DNA of 64,000 bases from DATKZS01 sp035527835 [NCBI: bacterium] (GTDB taxonomy: Bacteria; RBG-13-61-14). The first letter of the stretch is position 1. Each line of letters starts with the position of its first letter. Below, one piece after another: positions 8,071-17,167 of the stretch. The notes below the pieces were generated by a model. It was not told where the DNA came from. It searched no databases and saw nothing but the letters and a program-made list of their open reading frames with translations. Location of the stretch: the NCBI GenBank assembly GCA_035527835.1, contig DATKZS010000196.1:16419-80418 (forward strand). Reading direction: 5' to 3'. The translations under genes were made by a program, and so were the position numbers.

Positions 8071-8625
8071 TCAAACCTTTTCCGCGCACGGAATGCAGAG
8101 CACCTTGCCTTTCACTTTCCTCGTCCGCGTGTCCATCACCGGCTCGCCGCAGGAGGCGCAGATCAGGCTCTGGTGGATCTCGGCCTCGGCGGGGAGCGTG
8201 ATCCTCACGTTCTTGATGTTGAAGAGGTCATCGTCCTTGGCGGTGAGGAGCATTTTCACGCGGTCCTCGCGGCTGGGCGCGGGCCTGGCGAACACGTCCG
8301 GCCGGAGCGCCACCCGCACCGCTTTTCCGCCGGGCCTTTTCGCGAACGTGAACACCTGCTTGCCGTAGTCGCGGAAAAACAGGTTGCCCTTGCCGAAGGT
8401 CGCGCCCGTCAAGAACTGCACCGCGTCCACGGCACAGGAGTTGTTCTCCACGATGGCAATCAGCTCCTCGTCGCCCGACCGCCTCCCCCGGAGCCTCTTC
8501 ATCCCCGCCTTCGCCGCCCGATAGCCGATCAGGAGCCCGGGGCAGAGGTGGCCGTGGAAGGAAACAACACCACTCAACTCTCTATTTAATTTCAACTCCT
8601 TTTTGCGGCTGTTTCTTGTCGTCAT
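8071..8625 (-). CDS. FmdE-like metal-binding protein with C-terminal zinc ribbon
   Basis: About 184 residues. The N-terminal half has the FmdE signature FHGHLCPG (His24, His26, Cys28) and a later NNSCAVDAVQ / TGATFGKGN pattern. The C-terminus has CASC and CIPC pairs typical of a small zinc ribbon. FmdE proteins accompany molybdenum/tungsten formylmethanofuran dehydrogenases in archaea, but bacterial relatives are of uncertain role, perhaps metal or cofactor handling. The ATG at 8625 is chosen because GGAGG sits about 10 bases upstream; the ATG at 8634 is too close. No dehydrogenase gene is nearby. Confidence 0.8.
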   Translation of the reverse strand: MTTRNSRKKELKLNRELSGVVSFHGHLCPGLLIGYRAAKAGMKRLRGRRSGDEELIAIVENNSCAVDAVQFLTGATFGKGNLFFRDYGKQVFTFAKRPGGKAVRVALRPDVFARPAPSREDRVKMLLTAKDDDLFNIKNVRITLPAEAEIHQSLICASCGEPVMDTRTRKVKGKVLCIPCAEKV

Positions 8626-8755
8626 TAGGATCATACCTCCATTCTGCATGCTGGATTCCACCCTTCTGAACCTATGGCCAGCTATTATTCAGCCGACCCC
8701 TGGTGGTAATCTCTTTTAATGATGACGAATCCAGCATTATGTTTCATTGGCGGAC

Positions 8756-10504
8756 CTATTCCGATTGTTCCGGCCTCGGTATGATTTTAAATCCATCAAG
8801 CGTCATCCAGGTTTTCCGTTCCGCTTCCCGGTAGATGCTTTCCGCATCCTGATGGATGAAATCCTCCCGGAAAGGCCAGGATTGAACCTCCGCAGTGCCA
8901 TCTTCGATGACGTACGAAAAAATGATGGACTTGCCATCGGAAGAAAAAAACGCCCTGGTTAATTGATAATGACGTTCGACCGGGCCGGCCCAGATATTAT
9001 CCCAGAAAAAGCTCATGAGCGGCGACCAATCGCTGGTTTGCCAAAGATGAGCCACATCCTTCTGGAGAAGAAAATACTTGCCGTTAGGACTAAATGAAAT
9101 GTCGTAGCCGGGCGTGTCTCCTATATTAATACTTAATTCGAGCTCTTTTGACTCGGTATTCCAGACCCGGAGCGCCGCCTGGTGGCAACCGCTATTATTA
9201 GGATCATATTCATCGCATCCCGAGGCCACAATGAATTTTCCATCGGGAGTAAATTGGAATGGGCCGACATAGCCTGCGAAGGATCTGATATTCCCGATGG
9301 TGCTCCCGTCCTGAGCCGAAAAAATGTCAATGGTGCCATCATGTCCACTGGCAATATACCTTCCCTCCGGGGAGAAGACCACTCTGTTCGCCGTATAACG
9401 GAATCCCTGATTATTGAATTGTCTTAGTCTCTGGCCGGTTTCCACATTCCAAAGCTGGAAGAAATCACCTCCACAACTGAGGGCACGACTCCCGGTTGGA
9501 GAAAATATCAGCCTATAGATTTTCGCGCCCTTTCCGTCACCGTTAAAGGTTTTAAGGACTTTGCCGGAATTCATGTCCCATAGTTTCAACCTAGTCTTGG
9601 TGCAATTCTCATTTTTATCCTGGCCATTGCATTCCGCGGAAATGCCGATTTTTCCGTCAGGCGAAATGGCGGCCGAGGTAATGGACCCGTCGCTGAATTC
9701 GATCGTCCGTTCTTTTTTAAATGAATCCAGGTTCCAGACCGTTATTTCTTCAGGCCGCAAGGAAACGCCTCGTTTGCCGTCGGAGGAGAAAACAAAGCCA
9801 GGATAAATTATTCCCCTGTCTTCCTTGGGCGCGATCGTGATCGTCTTATCCTTTTCGCCCAGCTTGCGGACATAGATGGTCCAATACTGGCTGCTACTGA
9901 AGAACTTGCCGTCGAGAGAAATATTCGAGACATGGGCATCAACTCCCTCTTCTAAAAAGACTTGATCTCCTTTATTGAACAGATAGTTATCATCCTGCAG
10001 ATAATACAGGTAGGTCTTTGCCTCTTGCCGGCCCAGGATGAGGGATTGGGCAAAGTAGAGTCTGGAAGCGCCCAGATAATCAAATGACGAGGCGCTTCTT
10101 GCCATTGCCAACGCAAGCCTGCCCAGTTGCAGGTAGGCCTCGGCCTGCTGCTCTTTGGGCTTTCGCGCGATCTGCTCGGCCAGATCAAGCCGCGCCAGGG
10201 CTTCATCCCTTTCTCTTTCGGCCTTTCCTTTTTCTCCCTGGGCTTCTCTGGCCGCATCAAATTTTTCCGCCGCCCGCTGGTTGGCGTAGGCAATTTCAAA
10301 CCGTTGGTGAGAAATTATCTTCCTTGACTCTTCCACTTGGCTGCATGCGAAACATATTTCGCTATGCCTCATCATGCTGAGCCGCAGAAAAAGGAAAATA
10401 GAAAGTGCGAGGACCAGCACGAGAGCCAGGATGAAGGCCCGACTCCATCTGACTCTCGGCGGCTTTTTTCGATTCTCCGATCCTGGGTTCCGGCTTGCAG
10501 TCAT
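8756..10504 (-). CDS. Membrane-anchored WD40-like beta-propeller protein
   Basis: About 582 residues. A transmembrane anchor lies at about 24-42, followed by a charged helical, probably coiled-coil segment (about 60-125) and then at least six WD40-type blades marked by repeated SPDGK / SPEGR / SPNGK turns and W-N/W-D strand ends. The topology suggests a propeller outside the cytoplasmic membrane acting as a binding scaffold. The N-terminal half resembles the tails of WD40-fused receptor or kinase proteins, but no kinase domain is present. No partner gene is adjacent. The ligand is unknown. Confidence 0.75.
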   Translation of the reverse strand: MTASRNPGSENRKKPPRVRWSRAFILALVLVLALSIFLFLRLSMMRHSEICFACSQVEESRKIISHQRFEIAYANQRAAEKFDAAREAQGEKGKAERERDEALARLDLAEQIARKPKEQQAEAYLQLGRLALAMARSASSFDYLGASRLYFAQSLILGRQEAKTYLYYLQDDNYLFNKGDQVFLEEGVDAHVSNISLDGKFFSSSQYWTIYVRKLGEKDKTITIAPKEDRGIIYPGFVFSSDGKRGVSLRPEEITVWNLDSFKKERTIEFSDGSITSAAISPDGKIGISAECNGQDKNENCTKTRLKLWDMNSGKVLKTFNGDGKGAKIYRLIFSPTGSRALSCGGDFFQLWNVETGQRLRQFNNQGFRYTANRVVFSPEGRYIASGHDGTIDIFSAQDGSTIGNIRSFAGYVGPFQFTPDGKFIVASGCDEYDPNNSGCHQAALRVWNTESKELELSINIGDTPGYDISFSPNGKYFLLQKDVAHLWQTSDWSPLMSFFWDNIWAGPVERHYQLTRAFFSSDGKSIIFSYVIEDGTAEVQSWPFREDFIHQDAESIYREAERKTWMTLDGFKIIPRPEQSE

Positions 10505-10598
10505 GGTTAATCAGCCTTTCATGGCGCCTTCAGCGCTCAAAGAGCCGAGTGGAACCGCGTTCTTATCCAGCACGGGTCGCGCGGCGGAGCGGAATGGG

Positions 10599-10967
10599 TC
10601 AGAGCTTTGCAGCCAAATTCCTTTCTCGGTGCCTTGTCTCTTCAACCACCACGATGGTCCCCTTCTCCAGGGCGGACGTGGAATCCTTCAGGACTTTGCG
10701 GAGTCGCTCGATCACGTGTTCACTCCTGCAGTCATGAAGCCTGAAAATGACGACACTCACGAGACGACCACCAGAGAGGGAGATTATCTCCCCGAAATCG
10801 AGGTCAAAGGTCAGCAGGACCCTTTTTTCGGAAAAGGCCTTCTCGAATATGGCGCCGTTGGGGAGACGCTGCAGGTTTTCATCCCGGAGGTGGACAGCGT
10901 CGTGCCCTTCGGCGCGGAGATACTGCATCACGCGTTGTGACACGCCCATGTCGGCAAGGAATCGCAT
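10599..10967 (-). CDS. DUF5615 PIN-like toxin
   Basis: About 122 residues. It starts with FLADMGVS and has a central TFDLDFGE, the acidic pattern of PIN-like nucleases of the DUF5615 group. The predicted role is RNase toxin. It follows a DUF433 gene by 6 bp on the same strand; DUF433 plus DUF5615 is a recurrent two-gene toxin-antitoxin module. It ends about 100 bases before the WD40-like gene, with nothing recognisable between. Confidence 0.85.
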   Translation of the reverse strand: MRFLADMGVSQRVMQYLRAEGHDAVHLRDENLQRLPNGAIFEKAFSEKRVLLTFDLDFGEIISLSGGRLVSVVIFRLHDCRSEHVIERLRKVLKDSTSALEKGTIVVVEETRHRERNLAAKL

Positions 10968-10973
10968 CCGTCC

Positions 10974-11195
10974 CTACCCGGAATGAACTTCTTCCTGAGC
11001 GAGCCAGGCCGCGTATTCCAGGGACTGCTGGATGTCCTCCGGCTCCAAGTCGGGATAGTCGTCAAGGATCTCCCGTGGCGTTGCGCCGTGGGCGATCTGG
11101 CCCACGATCACTGAGACCGGGATCCTCATGCCCCGGATGCAGGCCCGGCCGCCCATGATCCCGGTATCAAAGGTTATGCGCTCGAATGTCTCCAT
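10974..11195 (-). CDS. DUF433 antitoxin
   Basis: A 73-residue protein with the DUF433 hallmarks: GGRACIRGMRIPVSVI near the N-terminus and a LLDYP-like ILDDYPDLEPEDI with AL/YA helix. DUF433 is a compact winged or ribbon-helix DNA-binding fold serving as antitoxin. A strong GAGGAGG lies seven bases before the ATG. It is first in the operon and probably autoregulatory. AAACCTC-type short repeats lie just upstream, at 11272-11302. Confidence 0.87.
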   Translation of the reverse strand: METFERITFDTGIMGGRACIRGMRIPVSVIVGQIAHGATPREILDDYPDLEPEDIQQSLEYAAWLAQEEVHSG

Positions 11196-11303
11196 GACTT
11201 TTGCCTCCTCTGGTTATGTTAGCATATGAGAGCACCAATCTATAAATAGAGCTAACTCCGTCCCTTCTTAACCTCAAACCCCAAACCTCAAACCACAAAC
11301 CTC

Positions 11304-12470
11304 TCAATCATACCCGATGGACTTCATCCCGTTCGAGAGCACGTCCCTTGAGATGATGAGGCGCTGGATTTCGGAGGTTCCTTCATAGATGCGCATGGCC
11401 CGGACCTCGCGGTAGACGGCCTCGATGGGTCCTTCCTTCATGTAGCCCATGCCGCCGAAGAGCTGAACCGCGCGGTCGGCGATGCGGCCGACGGCCTCGG
11501 TGCAGAAGAGCTTGACCATGCTGGCGCGGGCGCGGTCGCGGTCGCCCTGGTCCAGGCGCCAGGCGGAGTCGTAGACCATGGTCTTCATGGCGTAGAGCTC
11601 GGTGATCATGTCGGCCAACATCCACTGGATGGCCTGGAACTCGGCGATGGGCTTGCCGAACTGGACGCGGACCTGGGCGTGCCCGCGGCAGAGCTCGATC
11701 AGCCGCCGCGAGATGCCGATGGAGCGCGCGCCCTGCGACAGCCTCCCCTCTTCCAGCACCCGCATCGCGATTTCGAAGCCCTGGCCCTCCCGGCCCAAGA
11801 GGTTCGCGGCCGGGACCTCGCAGTCCTCGAAAATCAGCTCGCACTGCTTGCAGATGTCCGTGCCCATCGAGTCCTGGAGCTTCCCGATCGTGAAGCCCGG
11901 CGTGCCCTTCTCCACCACGAACGCGCTCATGCCCTTCCTGCCCTTTGACTTGTCCGTCACCGCCACCACCGTGTGCACGTCCGAGATGTCGGCCTTGGTG
12001 ATGAAATGCTTCATGCCGTTGAGCACGTACTGGTCGCCCTTCTTGTCGGCCTTGGTGAGGATGGAGGACGCGTCGGAGCCGGCGTTGGGCTCGGTGAGCG
12101 CGAAGCACGAGAGCAGCTCGCCCGTTGCCATGCGCGGCAGGAACTTCTGTTTCTGCTCCTCGCTCCCGTAGTACACGAGGCCGAGCGAGCCGATGCCGAT
12201 GTTGCCGCTGATTAAAAAGCAATAGGCCAGGTTGGCGCGCGCCAGCTCCTCCTGGATCAGCATGCACTCCACCGTGGACATGCCCATGCCGCCGTACTCC
12301 TGCGGCACCGTGATCCCGAACAGCCCCATCTCCTTCATCTGCGCCGCGATCTTGTCCGGAATCTTCTTCTCATGCTCCACCTGCTCATTGATCGGGATCA
12401 ACTCCTTGTCCACGAACCGACGGATGTTGTCCCGCAATACCCGGTACTCCTCGGGAAACTCGAAATCCAT
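11304..12470 (-). CDS. Acyl-CoA dehydrogenase (FAD-dependent)
   Basis: About 388 residues with the full family order: helical N-domain, FALTEPNAGSDAS flavin-binding segment, central beta-domain, and C-terminal FGGMGYMKEGP then RIYEGTSEIQ. Glu363 in YEGT occupies the catalytic base position of short/medium-chain enzymes. It oxidises an acyl-CoA to the 2-enoyl-CoA, passing electrons to ETF, in fatty or branched acid breakdown. The ATG at 12470 has GAGGAG four bases upstream; longer frames read into repeats. No ETF or enoyl-CoA hydratase genes are nearby. Confidence 0.92.
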   Translation of the reverse strand: MDFEFPEEYRVLRDNIRRFVDKELIPINEQVEHEKKIPDKIAAQMKEMGLFGITVPQEYGGMGMSTVECMLIQEELARANLAYCFLISGNIGIGSLGLVYYGSEEQKQKFLPRMATGELLSCFALTEPNAGSDASSILTKADKKGDQYVLNGMKHFITKADISDVHTVVAVTDKSKGRKGMSAFVVEKGTPGFTIGKLQDSMGTDICKQCELIFEDCEVPAANLLGREGQGFEIAMRVLEEGRLSQGARSIGISRRLIELCRGHAQVRVQFGKPIAEFQAIQWMLADMITELYAMKTMVYDSAWRLDQGDRDRARASMVKLFCTEAVGRIADRAVQLFGGMGYMKEGPIEAVYREVRAMRIYEGTSEIQRLIISRDVLSNGMKSIGYD

Positions 12471-12556
12471 GTCACTCCTCCTTGATAATGGTGTTACACC
12501 TCGATCACCCGGCCACCGGCCGGAGGCCGCCTCCCACATTCCCCGCGGCCAGATGT

Positions 12557-12586
12557 AACATATCAGGGCGGGGCGGGGATAATCAA
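12557..12586 (-). promoter_or_regulatory. Possible sigma-70 promoter for the acyl-CoA dehydrogenase
   Basis: On the minus strand TTGATT, 18-bp spacer, TATGTT. The roughly 80-nt leader to the ATG contains a GGCCGGTGGCCGG palindrome. Confidence 0.4.
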
Positions 12587-12610
12587 GAAGGGAGCAGGCA
12601 AGGCGGGTTG

Positions 12611-12820
12611 CGCAGTGCAGCCCCGGGAGGGGCGGGCGAAAGTAGCCCAGCAATTCATTGCTGGGTGGGCCGGCAGCACCGATGCCCCGAGTCCCGGAGG
12701 GACGACCGAGTCTTGCTCAACTCATGATCGTCCGTCCCTACGGGACTTGGCGGTTTTTTCCCGCCCAGTTCCCAGGAATAAATTCCCGGACTACTCTCGA
12801 AATGTCCCTCCGGGACTACA
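12611..12820. repeat. Palindromic family B repeat plus AGCCCAGCAATTCATTGCTGGG hairpin neighbour
   Basis: A short hairpin (CCCAGCAATTC / TTGCTGGG) at about 12648-12668 is followed by the family B unit with GTCCCTACGGGAC and GTCCCTCCGGGAC ends and an internal TTCCCAGGAATAAATTCCC. It occupies the gene-free stretch between the acyl-CoA dehydrogenase promoter and the DUF2283 gene. Confidence 0.7.
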
Positions 12821-12909
12821 ATACTTCAAGGCCAGAAAGTTCTGAAATTCAGTAACACTTGAATCATGGCGATGGTTAATCATTGAAGAGATCAAACGAC
12901 GGATTCCGC

Positions 12910-13149
12910 TCAGCCCGTCAGCTTTATTTTTTCCGACTGGCCGGAGACCTGGTTGACGAATTCGAGCAGGCCGGAGGGGGAGGAGGCGAGCTGGTCGTTG
13001 GCGTTGAGGAATTCGATGCCGTAGACGGAGCCGTCGGGCGCGATGTCAACGTTGAGCTCATCGCTGATATGGAGAGTTGTGACCTCCGCGCCGTTCTCGC
13101 GGAGCCGGAGATAAGCAATGTTGTATTTGGGATCATAAGTCAGCTTCAT
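12910..13149 (-). CDS. DUF2283 small protein
   Basis: A 79-residue protein matching DUF2283: MKLTYDPKYNIAYLRL at the start and DGSVYGIEFLNAN in the middle. Family members often neighbour DUF4258 or other toxin-like genes, so an antitoxin-like role is possible, but no toxin partner is adjacent. GGGAGGG stands six bases before the ATG. It is divergent from ilvE. Confidence 0.8.
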   Translation of the reverse strand: MKLTYDPKYNIAYLRLRENGAEVTTLHISDELNVDIAPDGSVYGIEFLNANDQLASSPSGLLEFVNQVSGQSEKIKLTG

Positions 13150-13214
13150 GGGCGTCCCTCCCGGCCATGCGCGTTATCGCCTGAGGGTGAATCCGAACGT
13201 TCATCGTAATGTTC

Positions 13215-13244
13215 ATTCTAACTTATCATGCCGGTGATTTTCAA
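13215..13244 (-). promoter_or_regulatory. Possible promoter for the DUF2283 gene
   Basis: Minus strand TTGAAA, 18-bp spacer, TAGAAT, in the divergent DUF2283/ilvE spacer. Confidence 0.4.
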
Positions 13245-13397
13245 TCTTACATCGAAGTTAACGATTCAGCCGCCTCGATAAAGGAGAGATCAATGAAAGC
13301 GGCGTCATGCCGCCGCACTCCAGGGTTATTTTTGAACCTCCTCCCGGGATGGTGTATGTTGAAGGGTACTTTATTTTTTCCGGGAGGTATTTTCAAG

Positions 13398-14468
13398 ATG
13401 GCCCTCAAGATCGCGGTCAAGAAAACCGACCAGCCCGGCGCGCTGCCGCCGGACGATGCGCTCGGGTTCGGCAAGATTTTCACCGACCACATGTTCATCA
13501 TGGATTACACCAAGGGCAAGGGCTGGCACGACGCGCGGATCGTTCCTTACGGCCCGTTCGTGCTGGACCCGGCCACCATCATGCTCCATTACGGCCAGGC
13601 CACGTTCGAGGGGCTCAAGGCCTTCCACGCCGGCGACCGCATCCAGCTCTTCCGGCCGCAGGCCAACATCCTGCGCATGAACAAGTCCAACGCGCGCGTG
13701 TGCATCCCGCCGCTGGATCCTGACGACCACCTCCAGGCCATCACCGCGCTGGTCGGACTGGAGAGCCGCTGGGTGCCCAGGAACGAAGGCACCGCGCTCT
13801 ACATCCGGCCGACCGTGATCGCGACCGAGCCGTTCATCGGGGTGCACGTGTCGGACCGCTACATTTTCTTCATCATCCTGTCGCCGGTGGGGGCGTACTA
13901 CAAGGAGGGGTTCAGCCCGGTGAAGATCCTGGTGGAGGACGAGTACATCCGGGCGGCGGCGGGCGGTCTCGGCGAGGCCAAGACGCCGGCGAATTACGCG
14001 GCCAGCCTGCTGGCGGCGGAGAAGGCGCAGAAAAAGGGGTTCACCCAGGTGCTGTGGCTCGACGGGGTCGAGCGCAAGTGGATCGAGGAAGTGGGCACCA
14101 TGAACATCTTCTTCCTGATCGGCGACGAGCTGGTCACGGCGCCGCTCGCCGGGACCATCCTCCCCGGCGTGACCCGCGACAGCGTGCTCAAGCTCACGCG
14201 CGAATGGGGCCTGAAGGTTTCCGAGCGCAGGCTCTCGATTGGCGAGGTGATGAAGGCCGCGCAAGACGGGTCGCTCCAGGAGTGCTTCGGCACGGGCACG
14301 GCCGCGATCATCTCCCCGGTCGGCTCGCTCACTTACAAGGACCAGACGGTTTCGGTGACCGGCGGCAAGGTCGGGCCCTTGGCGCAAAAACTCTACGACA
14401 CCATCACCGGCATCCAGTACGGCAAGCTCAAGGACCCGTACGGGTGGACCGTGGTGGTGGAGACGTGA
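13398..14468 (+). CDS. ilvE: Branched-chain amino acid aminotransferase
   Basis: About 356 residues of the fold-type IV PLP class, eukaryote-like BCAT branch. Landmarks: FTDHMF at 29, GQATFEGLKAF around 66-76, the PLP lysine Lys195 in GEAKTPANYAASL, EVGTMNIFF, and the C-terminal GTGTAAIISP. It interconverts Leu/Ile/Val and their keto acids with glutamate in the cytosol. The chosen ATG has GGGAGGT nine bases upstream and gives the usual N-terminus. An in-frame ATG at 13293 has an even better AAGGAGAG, which would add 35 atypical residues. A terminator follows the gene. Confidence 0.93.
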   Translation: MALKIAVKKTDQPGALPPDDALGFGKIFTDHMFIMDYTKGKGWHDARIVPYGPFVLDPATIMLHYGQATFEGLKAFHAGDRIQLFRPQANILRMNKSNARVCIPPLDPDDHLQAITALVGLESRWVPRNEGTALYIRPTVIATEPFIGVHVSDRYIFFIILSPVGAYYKEGFSPVKILVEDEYIRAAAGGLGEAKTPANYAASLLAAEKAQKKGFTQVLWLDGVERKWIEEVGTMNIFFLIGDELVTAPLAGTILPGVTRDSVLKLTREWGLKVSERRLSIGEVMKAAQDGSLQECFGTGTAAIISPVGSLTYKDQTVSVTGGKVGPLAQKLYDTITGIQYGKLKDPYGWTVVVET

Positions 14469-14503
14469 AGAGAGTAGCAAGTAGCCGGTAGCCAGTAGCA
14501 AGG
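14469..14503. repeat. Short tandem AGTAGCA/GTAGCC repeat
   Basis: Four to five near-copies of a 7-8-bp GTAGCMRG word directly after the ilvE stop. It is one of several word families of this kind in the window. Confidence 0.6.
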
Positions 14504-14519
14504 GGAAGACGGCGTGCAG

Positions 14520-14549
14520 AGGGACGGCGGAAGGGGCCGTCCCTTTTTA
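14520..14549 (+). terminator. Rho-independent terminator after ilvE
   Basis: Perfect 9-bp stem AGGGACGGC / GCCGTCCCT with a 7-nt loop, followed by TTTTTATTT-like U tract. Confidence 0.85.
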
Positions 14550-14636
14550 TTTGCGCGCAAGAAAACTTATGATGTTGATGGGCGTTATTGGAGCTTGAAG
14601 CAAGGTGACCGCAATCAAGGGACGGGAGGGAAGGCC

Positions 14637-16910
14637 ATGAAAAACGCGGGCTGGAAGATATGGGCGGCGGCGGTGCTGCTGGGGCTGGCGGCGTGCACGA
14701 GCGGGGCGGGGGGAGGCAATAAGCCGATCTCGCTCCTGCCGGCGTTTTCGGGCGAGGACCTGGCGGCGAAGCTGGGGAGCTATTACGCGCCGGTGCGGTC
14801 CGACGTGCAGCCGAGCGTGCCCGCATATAACCTTCCCCTCGCGCCCGCGGACATTCAGAACCTCGACGACGTGCTCGCCAAGATCGGCCTCGCCGTCCCC
14901 GCCCGCGACAAGCTGCTTCAGAACGGCTTTGCCACCGTCTCCTTCGGCAGCCTGGACGACATCGTCGCGGCCTACGACCGGATCAAGGAGCTGGAGATGC
15001 CGGTGTTCGTCACCACCGACTCCGTGCTCCACTTGTACCACATCCAGTTCGACGAGACGCTGCGGGTGATCGAGGAGAAGGAATTTTATCCGGACCTCAC
15101 GGCCCTGACCCGCGTGTTCCGGGCCGAGATGGAAAAGCGGTATGGAGCGAGCAAGGGCCTGGAGAAGACGGCGTACAAGAAGGGCCTCGCCTATTTCGCG
15201 GTGGCGGAGAAGCTGCTCGACCCCGAGGCCCGGGTCCCGGCGTCAGTGCAAGATTGGGTGGACACCGAGCTCGGCTACATCGAAAAGCACGGGGGCTTCG
15301 AGGACAGCCCGATCTTCACCTACCGGGAGGACTACTCGCAGTACGTCCCGCGCGGGCATTATACGAGGAGCGAGGAGCTGAAAAGGTACTTCAAGGCCAT
15401 GATGTGGTACGGCCGGCTGACCATGCTGATCAAGGGCAGCGACGAGAGCGGGCCGGACGCGCATTTTGACGCGCTGGTCTCGAAGGAAGAGGCGCAGGCG
15501 CAGACCATGCTGGGCGCGGCCATCGCCTCTCTGTTCGGCGAGCTTCAGGTGGGCGACCGGAGCGCGGCCCAGGTGTGGGAGCGCATCTACGCGGTGACGG
15601 CTTACTACGTGGGCCTGGCCGACGACCTCACCCCGCAGGACTACGTCAAGGCGCTCGGCGAGGTGTTCGGCGACAAGTTCGAGCCGGGCGCGTTGGCCGA
15701 CCCCGCCGTCTTCGGGAAGTTCCAGGACCGGATCGCGCGCCTGAAGCCGCCGGCCATTTACAGCGGCACCGGCGAGTCCGGGGTCAACATGGACCTGCAG
15801 CCGGACCGCGCGCTCTCGCCCGAGCAGCTCGACCGCATCCTCGGCAAGACCATGGGCTTCCGCATGATGGGCCAGCGCTACATTCCCGATTCCTACATCC
15901 TGGGCCAGTTGGTGGCGCCGGTGGTGGGCAGCGGACTGGGCGCGCCGGCCTTTACCACGGTCATGATCCCCGACTTCGGCCCCATCCGCGGCTTTCCCCG
16001 CGGGCTCGACGTCATGGCCGTGCTCGGCTCCGACCGTGCGCTCGCGGTCATGGACTCGCTTGGCGACACCAACTACGCCAAGTACCAGGACCAGATGAAG
16101 AAGCTCCGCGACGAGTTCGGAAAGATCTCCGTCTCCGACTGGAACCGCAACCTTTATTGGTCCTGGCTTTACGCGCTGAAGGGATTGACCGAGCCGACCC
16201 GCGGCCCGGGCTGGCCCACCTTCATGACCACCGATACCTGGGCCGACAAGCAGCTCAACGCCGCGCTCGGCTCCTGGTCCAGCCTCCGCCACGACACCAT
16301 CCTCTACGCCAAGCAGAGCTACACCCCCACCATCACCGCCGAGTCGGCCCCTCCGCCGCGGCCTAGCCCCAAGCCGGTGGTCGGCTACGTCGAGCCGGCG
16401 CCCGAGTTCTACGCGCGGCTGGTCGCGCTCACCCGCATGAGCGAGAAGGGACTCAAGGAGATGAAGGTGCTCGATGACGAATCGCTGGGCCGGCTCCAGT
16501 CGCTGGGGGCGATCCTGGCGCGGCTGCAGGCGCTTTCGGAAAAGGAGCTGAAGAACGAGGAGCTGACGGAAGAGGACTACGCATTCATCCGGAATTTCGG
16601 CGAGCGCCTGTCGGCGGTGGTGAGCGGCGCTTCCGAGGCGGGCCAGAAAACGACGCTGATCGCGGACGTGCACACGGACCAGAACACCGGCCAGGTGCTG
16701 GAGGAAGGCACGGGGTATCTCAGGCTGATGCTGGTGGCCTACAAGCTGCCGCAGGGCCACGTCCTGGTCGGCGCCGGGCCCGTCTTCTCCTACTACGAGT
16801 TCAAGCACCCCATGTCCGACCGCCTCACCGACGAGAAATGGCGGACCATGCTGCAGGGCCGGGACCAGCCCAGGCTGCCGGAATGGACGGGAAGCTTCGC
16901 GGCGGAGTGA
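14637..16910 (+). CDS. DUF3160 lipoprotein
   Basis: About 757 residues. A signal peptide ends in the lipobox LAAC with Cys20, so it is a lipoprotein. The body matches DUF3160: FVTTDSVLHLYHIQFDETL near residue 120-140, then LGQLVAPVV, a GFPRGLDVMAVLGS segment, WYWSWLYALKGLT-like text, and a C-terminal region with DVHTDQNTGQVLEEGTG. The family is large, secreted and of unknown function in diverse bacteria and archaea. GGGAGGG lies six bases upstream of the ATG at 14637. It is monocistronic, between a terminator and a repeat. Confidence 0.88.
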   Translation: MKNAGWKIWAAAVLLGLAACTSGAGGGNKPISLLPAFSGEDLAAKLGSYYAPVRSDVQPSVPAYNLPLAPADIQNLDDVLAKIGLAVPARDKLLQNGFATVSFGSLDDIVAAYDRIKELEMPVFVTTDSVLHLYHIQFDETLRVIEEKEFYPDLTALTRVFRAEMEKRYGASKGLEKTAYKKGLAYFAVAEKLLDPEARVPASVQDWVDTELGYIEKHGGFEDSPIFTYREDYSQYVPRGHYTRSEELKRYFKAMMWYGRLTMLIKGSDESGPDAHFDALVSKEEAQAQTMLGAAIASLFGELQVGDRSAAQVWERIYAVTAYYVGLADDLTPQDYVKALGEVFGDKFEPGALADPAVFGKFQDRIARLKPPAIYSGTGESGVNMDLQPDRALSPEQLDRILGKTMGFRMMGQRYIPDSYILGQLVAPVVGSGLGAPAFTTVMIPDFGPIRGFPRGLDVMAVLGSDRALAVMDSLGDTNYAKYQDQMKKLRDEFGKISVSDWNRNLYWSWLYALKGLTEPTRGPGWPTFMTTDTWADKQLNAALGSWSSLRHDTILYAKQSYTPTITAESAPPPRPSPKPVVGYVEPAPEFYARLVALTRMSEKGLKEMKVLDDESLGRLQSLGAILARLQALSEKELKNEELTEEDYAFIRNFGERLSAVVSGASEAGQKTTLIADVHTDQNTGQVLEEGTGYLRLMLVAYKLPQGHVLVGAGPVFSYYEFKHPMSDRLTDEKWRTMLQGRDQPRLPEWTGSFAAE

Positions 16911-16913
16911 GGC

Positions 16914-17146
16914 GAAGATAGAATCAAGAATCAAGAATACAGAATCGAGAAGATAGGAGTCAGTCGTCCGCGGTGTTCCGGGTGCGCTGTTTTAAGCTGG
17001 CCGTCTCTTTTTCGGGCGCCCTGAAAGGGCAATAATAAGATAGCCCGGGGTTGGCCGTCTTCGGCCTACCCTGGGTTATCGGCGACAATAATATCCTTTT
17101 CAGCCCTGAAGGGGCGTAATCAAAGCGGGCAATGGTATCTGAGATG
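16914..17146. repeat. AATCAAG short repeat followed by inverted REP-like family A copy
   Basis: 16914-16950 has AGAATCA-type 7-bp near-repeats. 17017-17146 is a family A element oriented as at 7841, with CCCTGAAAGGGC, the GGGTTGGCCG/CGGCCTACCC stem and TTTTCAGCCCTGAAGGGGC. It separates convergent genes. Confidence 0.75.
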
Positions 17147-17167
17147 CGACATGATCAGGCTTAATAA

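Noticed and set aside
15243-16934. 563-codon minus-strand frame
   Set aside because: Entirely opposite the DUF3160 lipoprotein gene, with no motif of its own.
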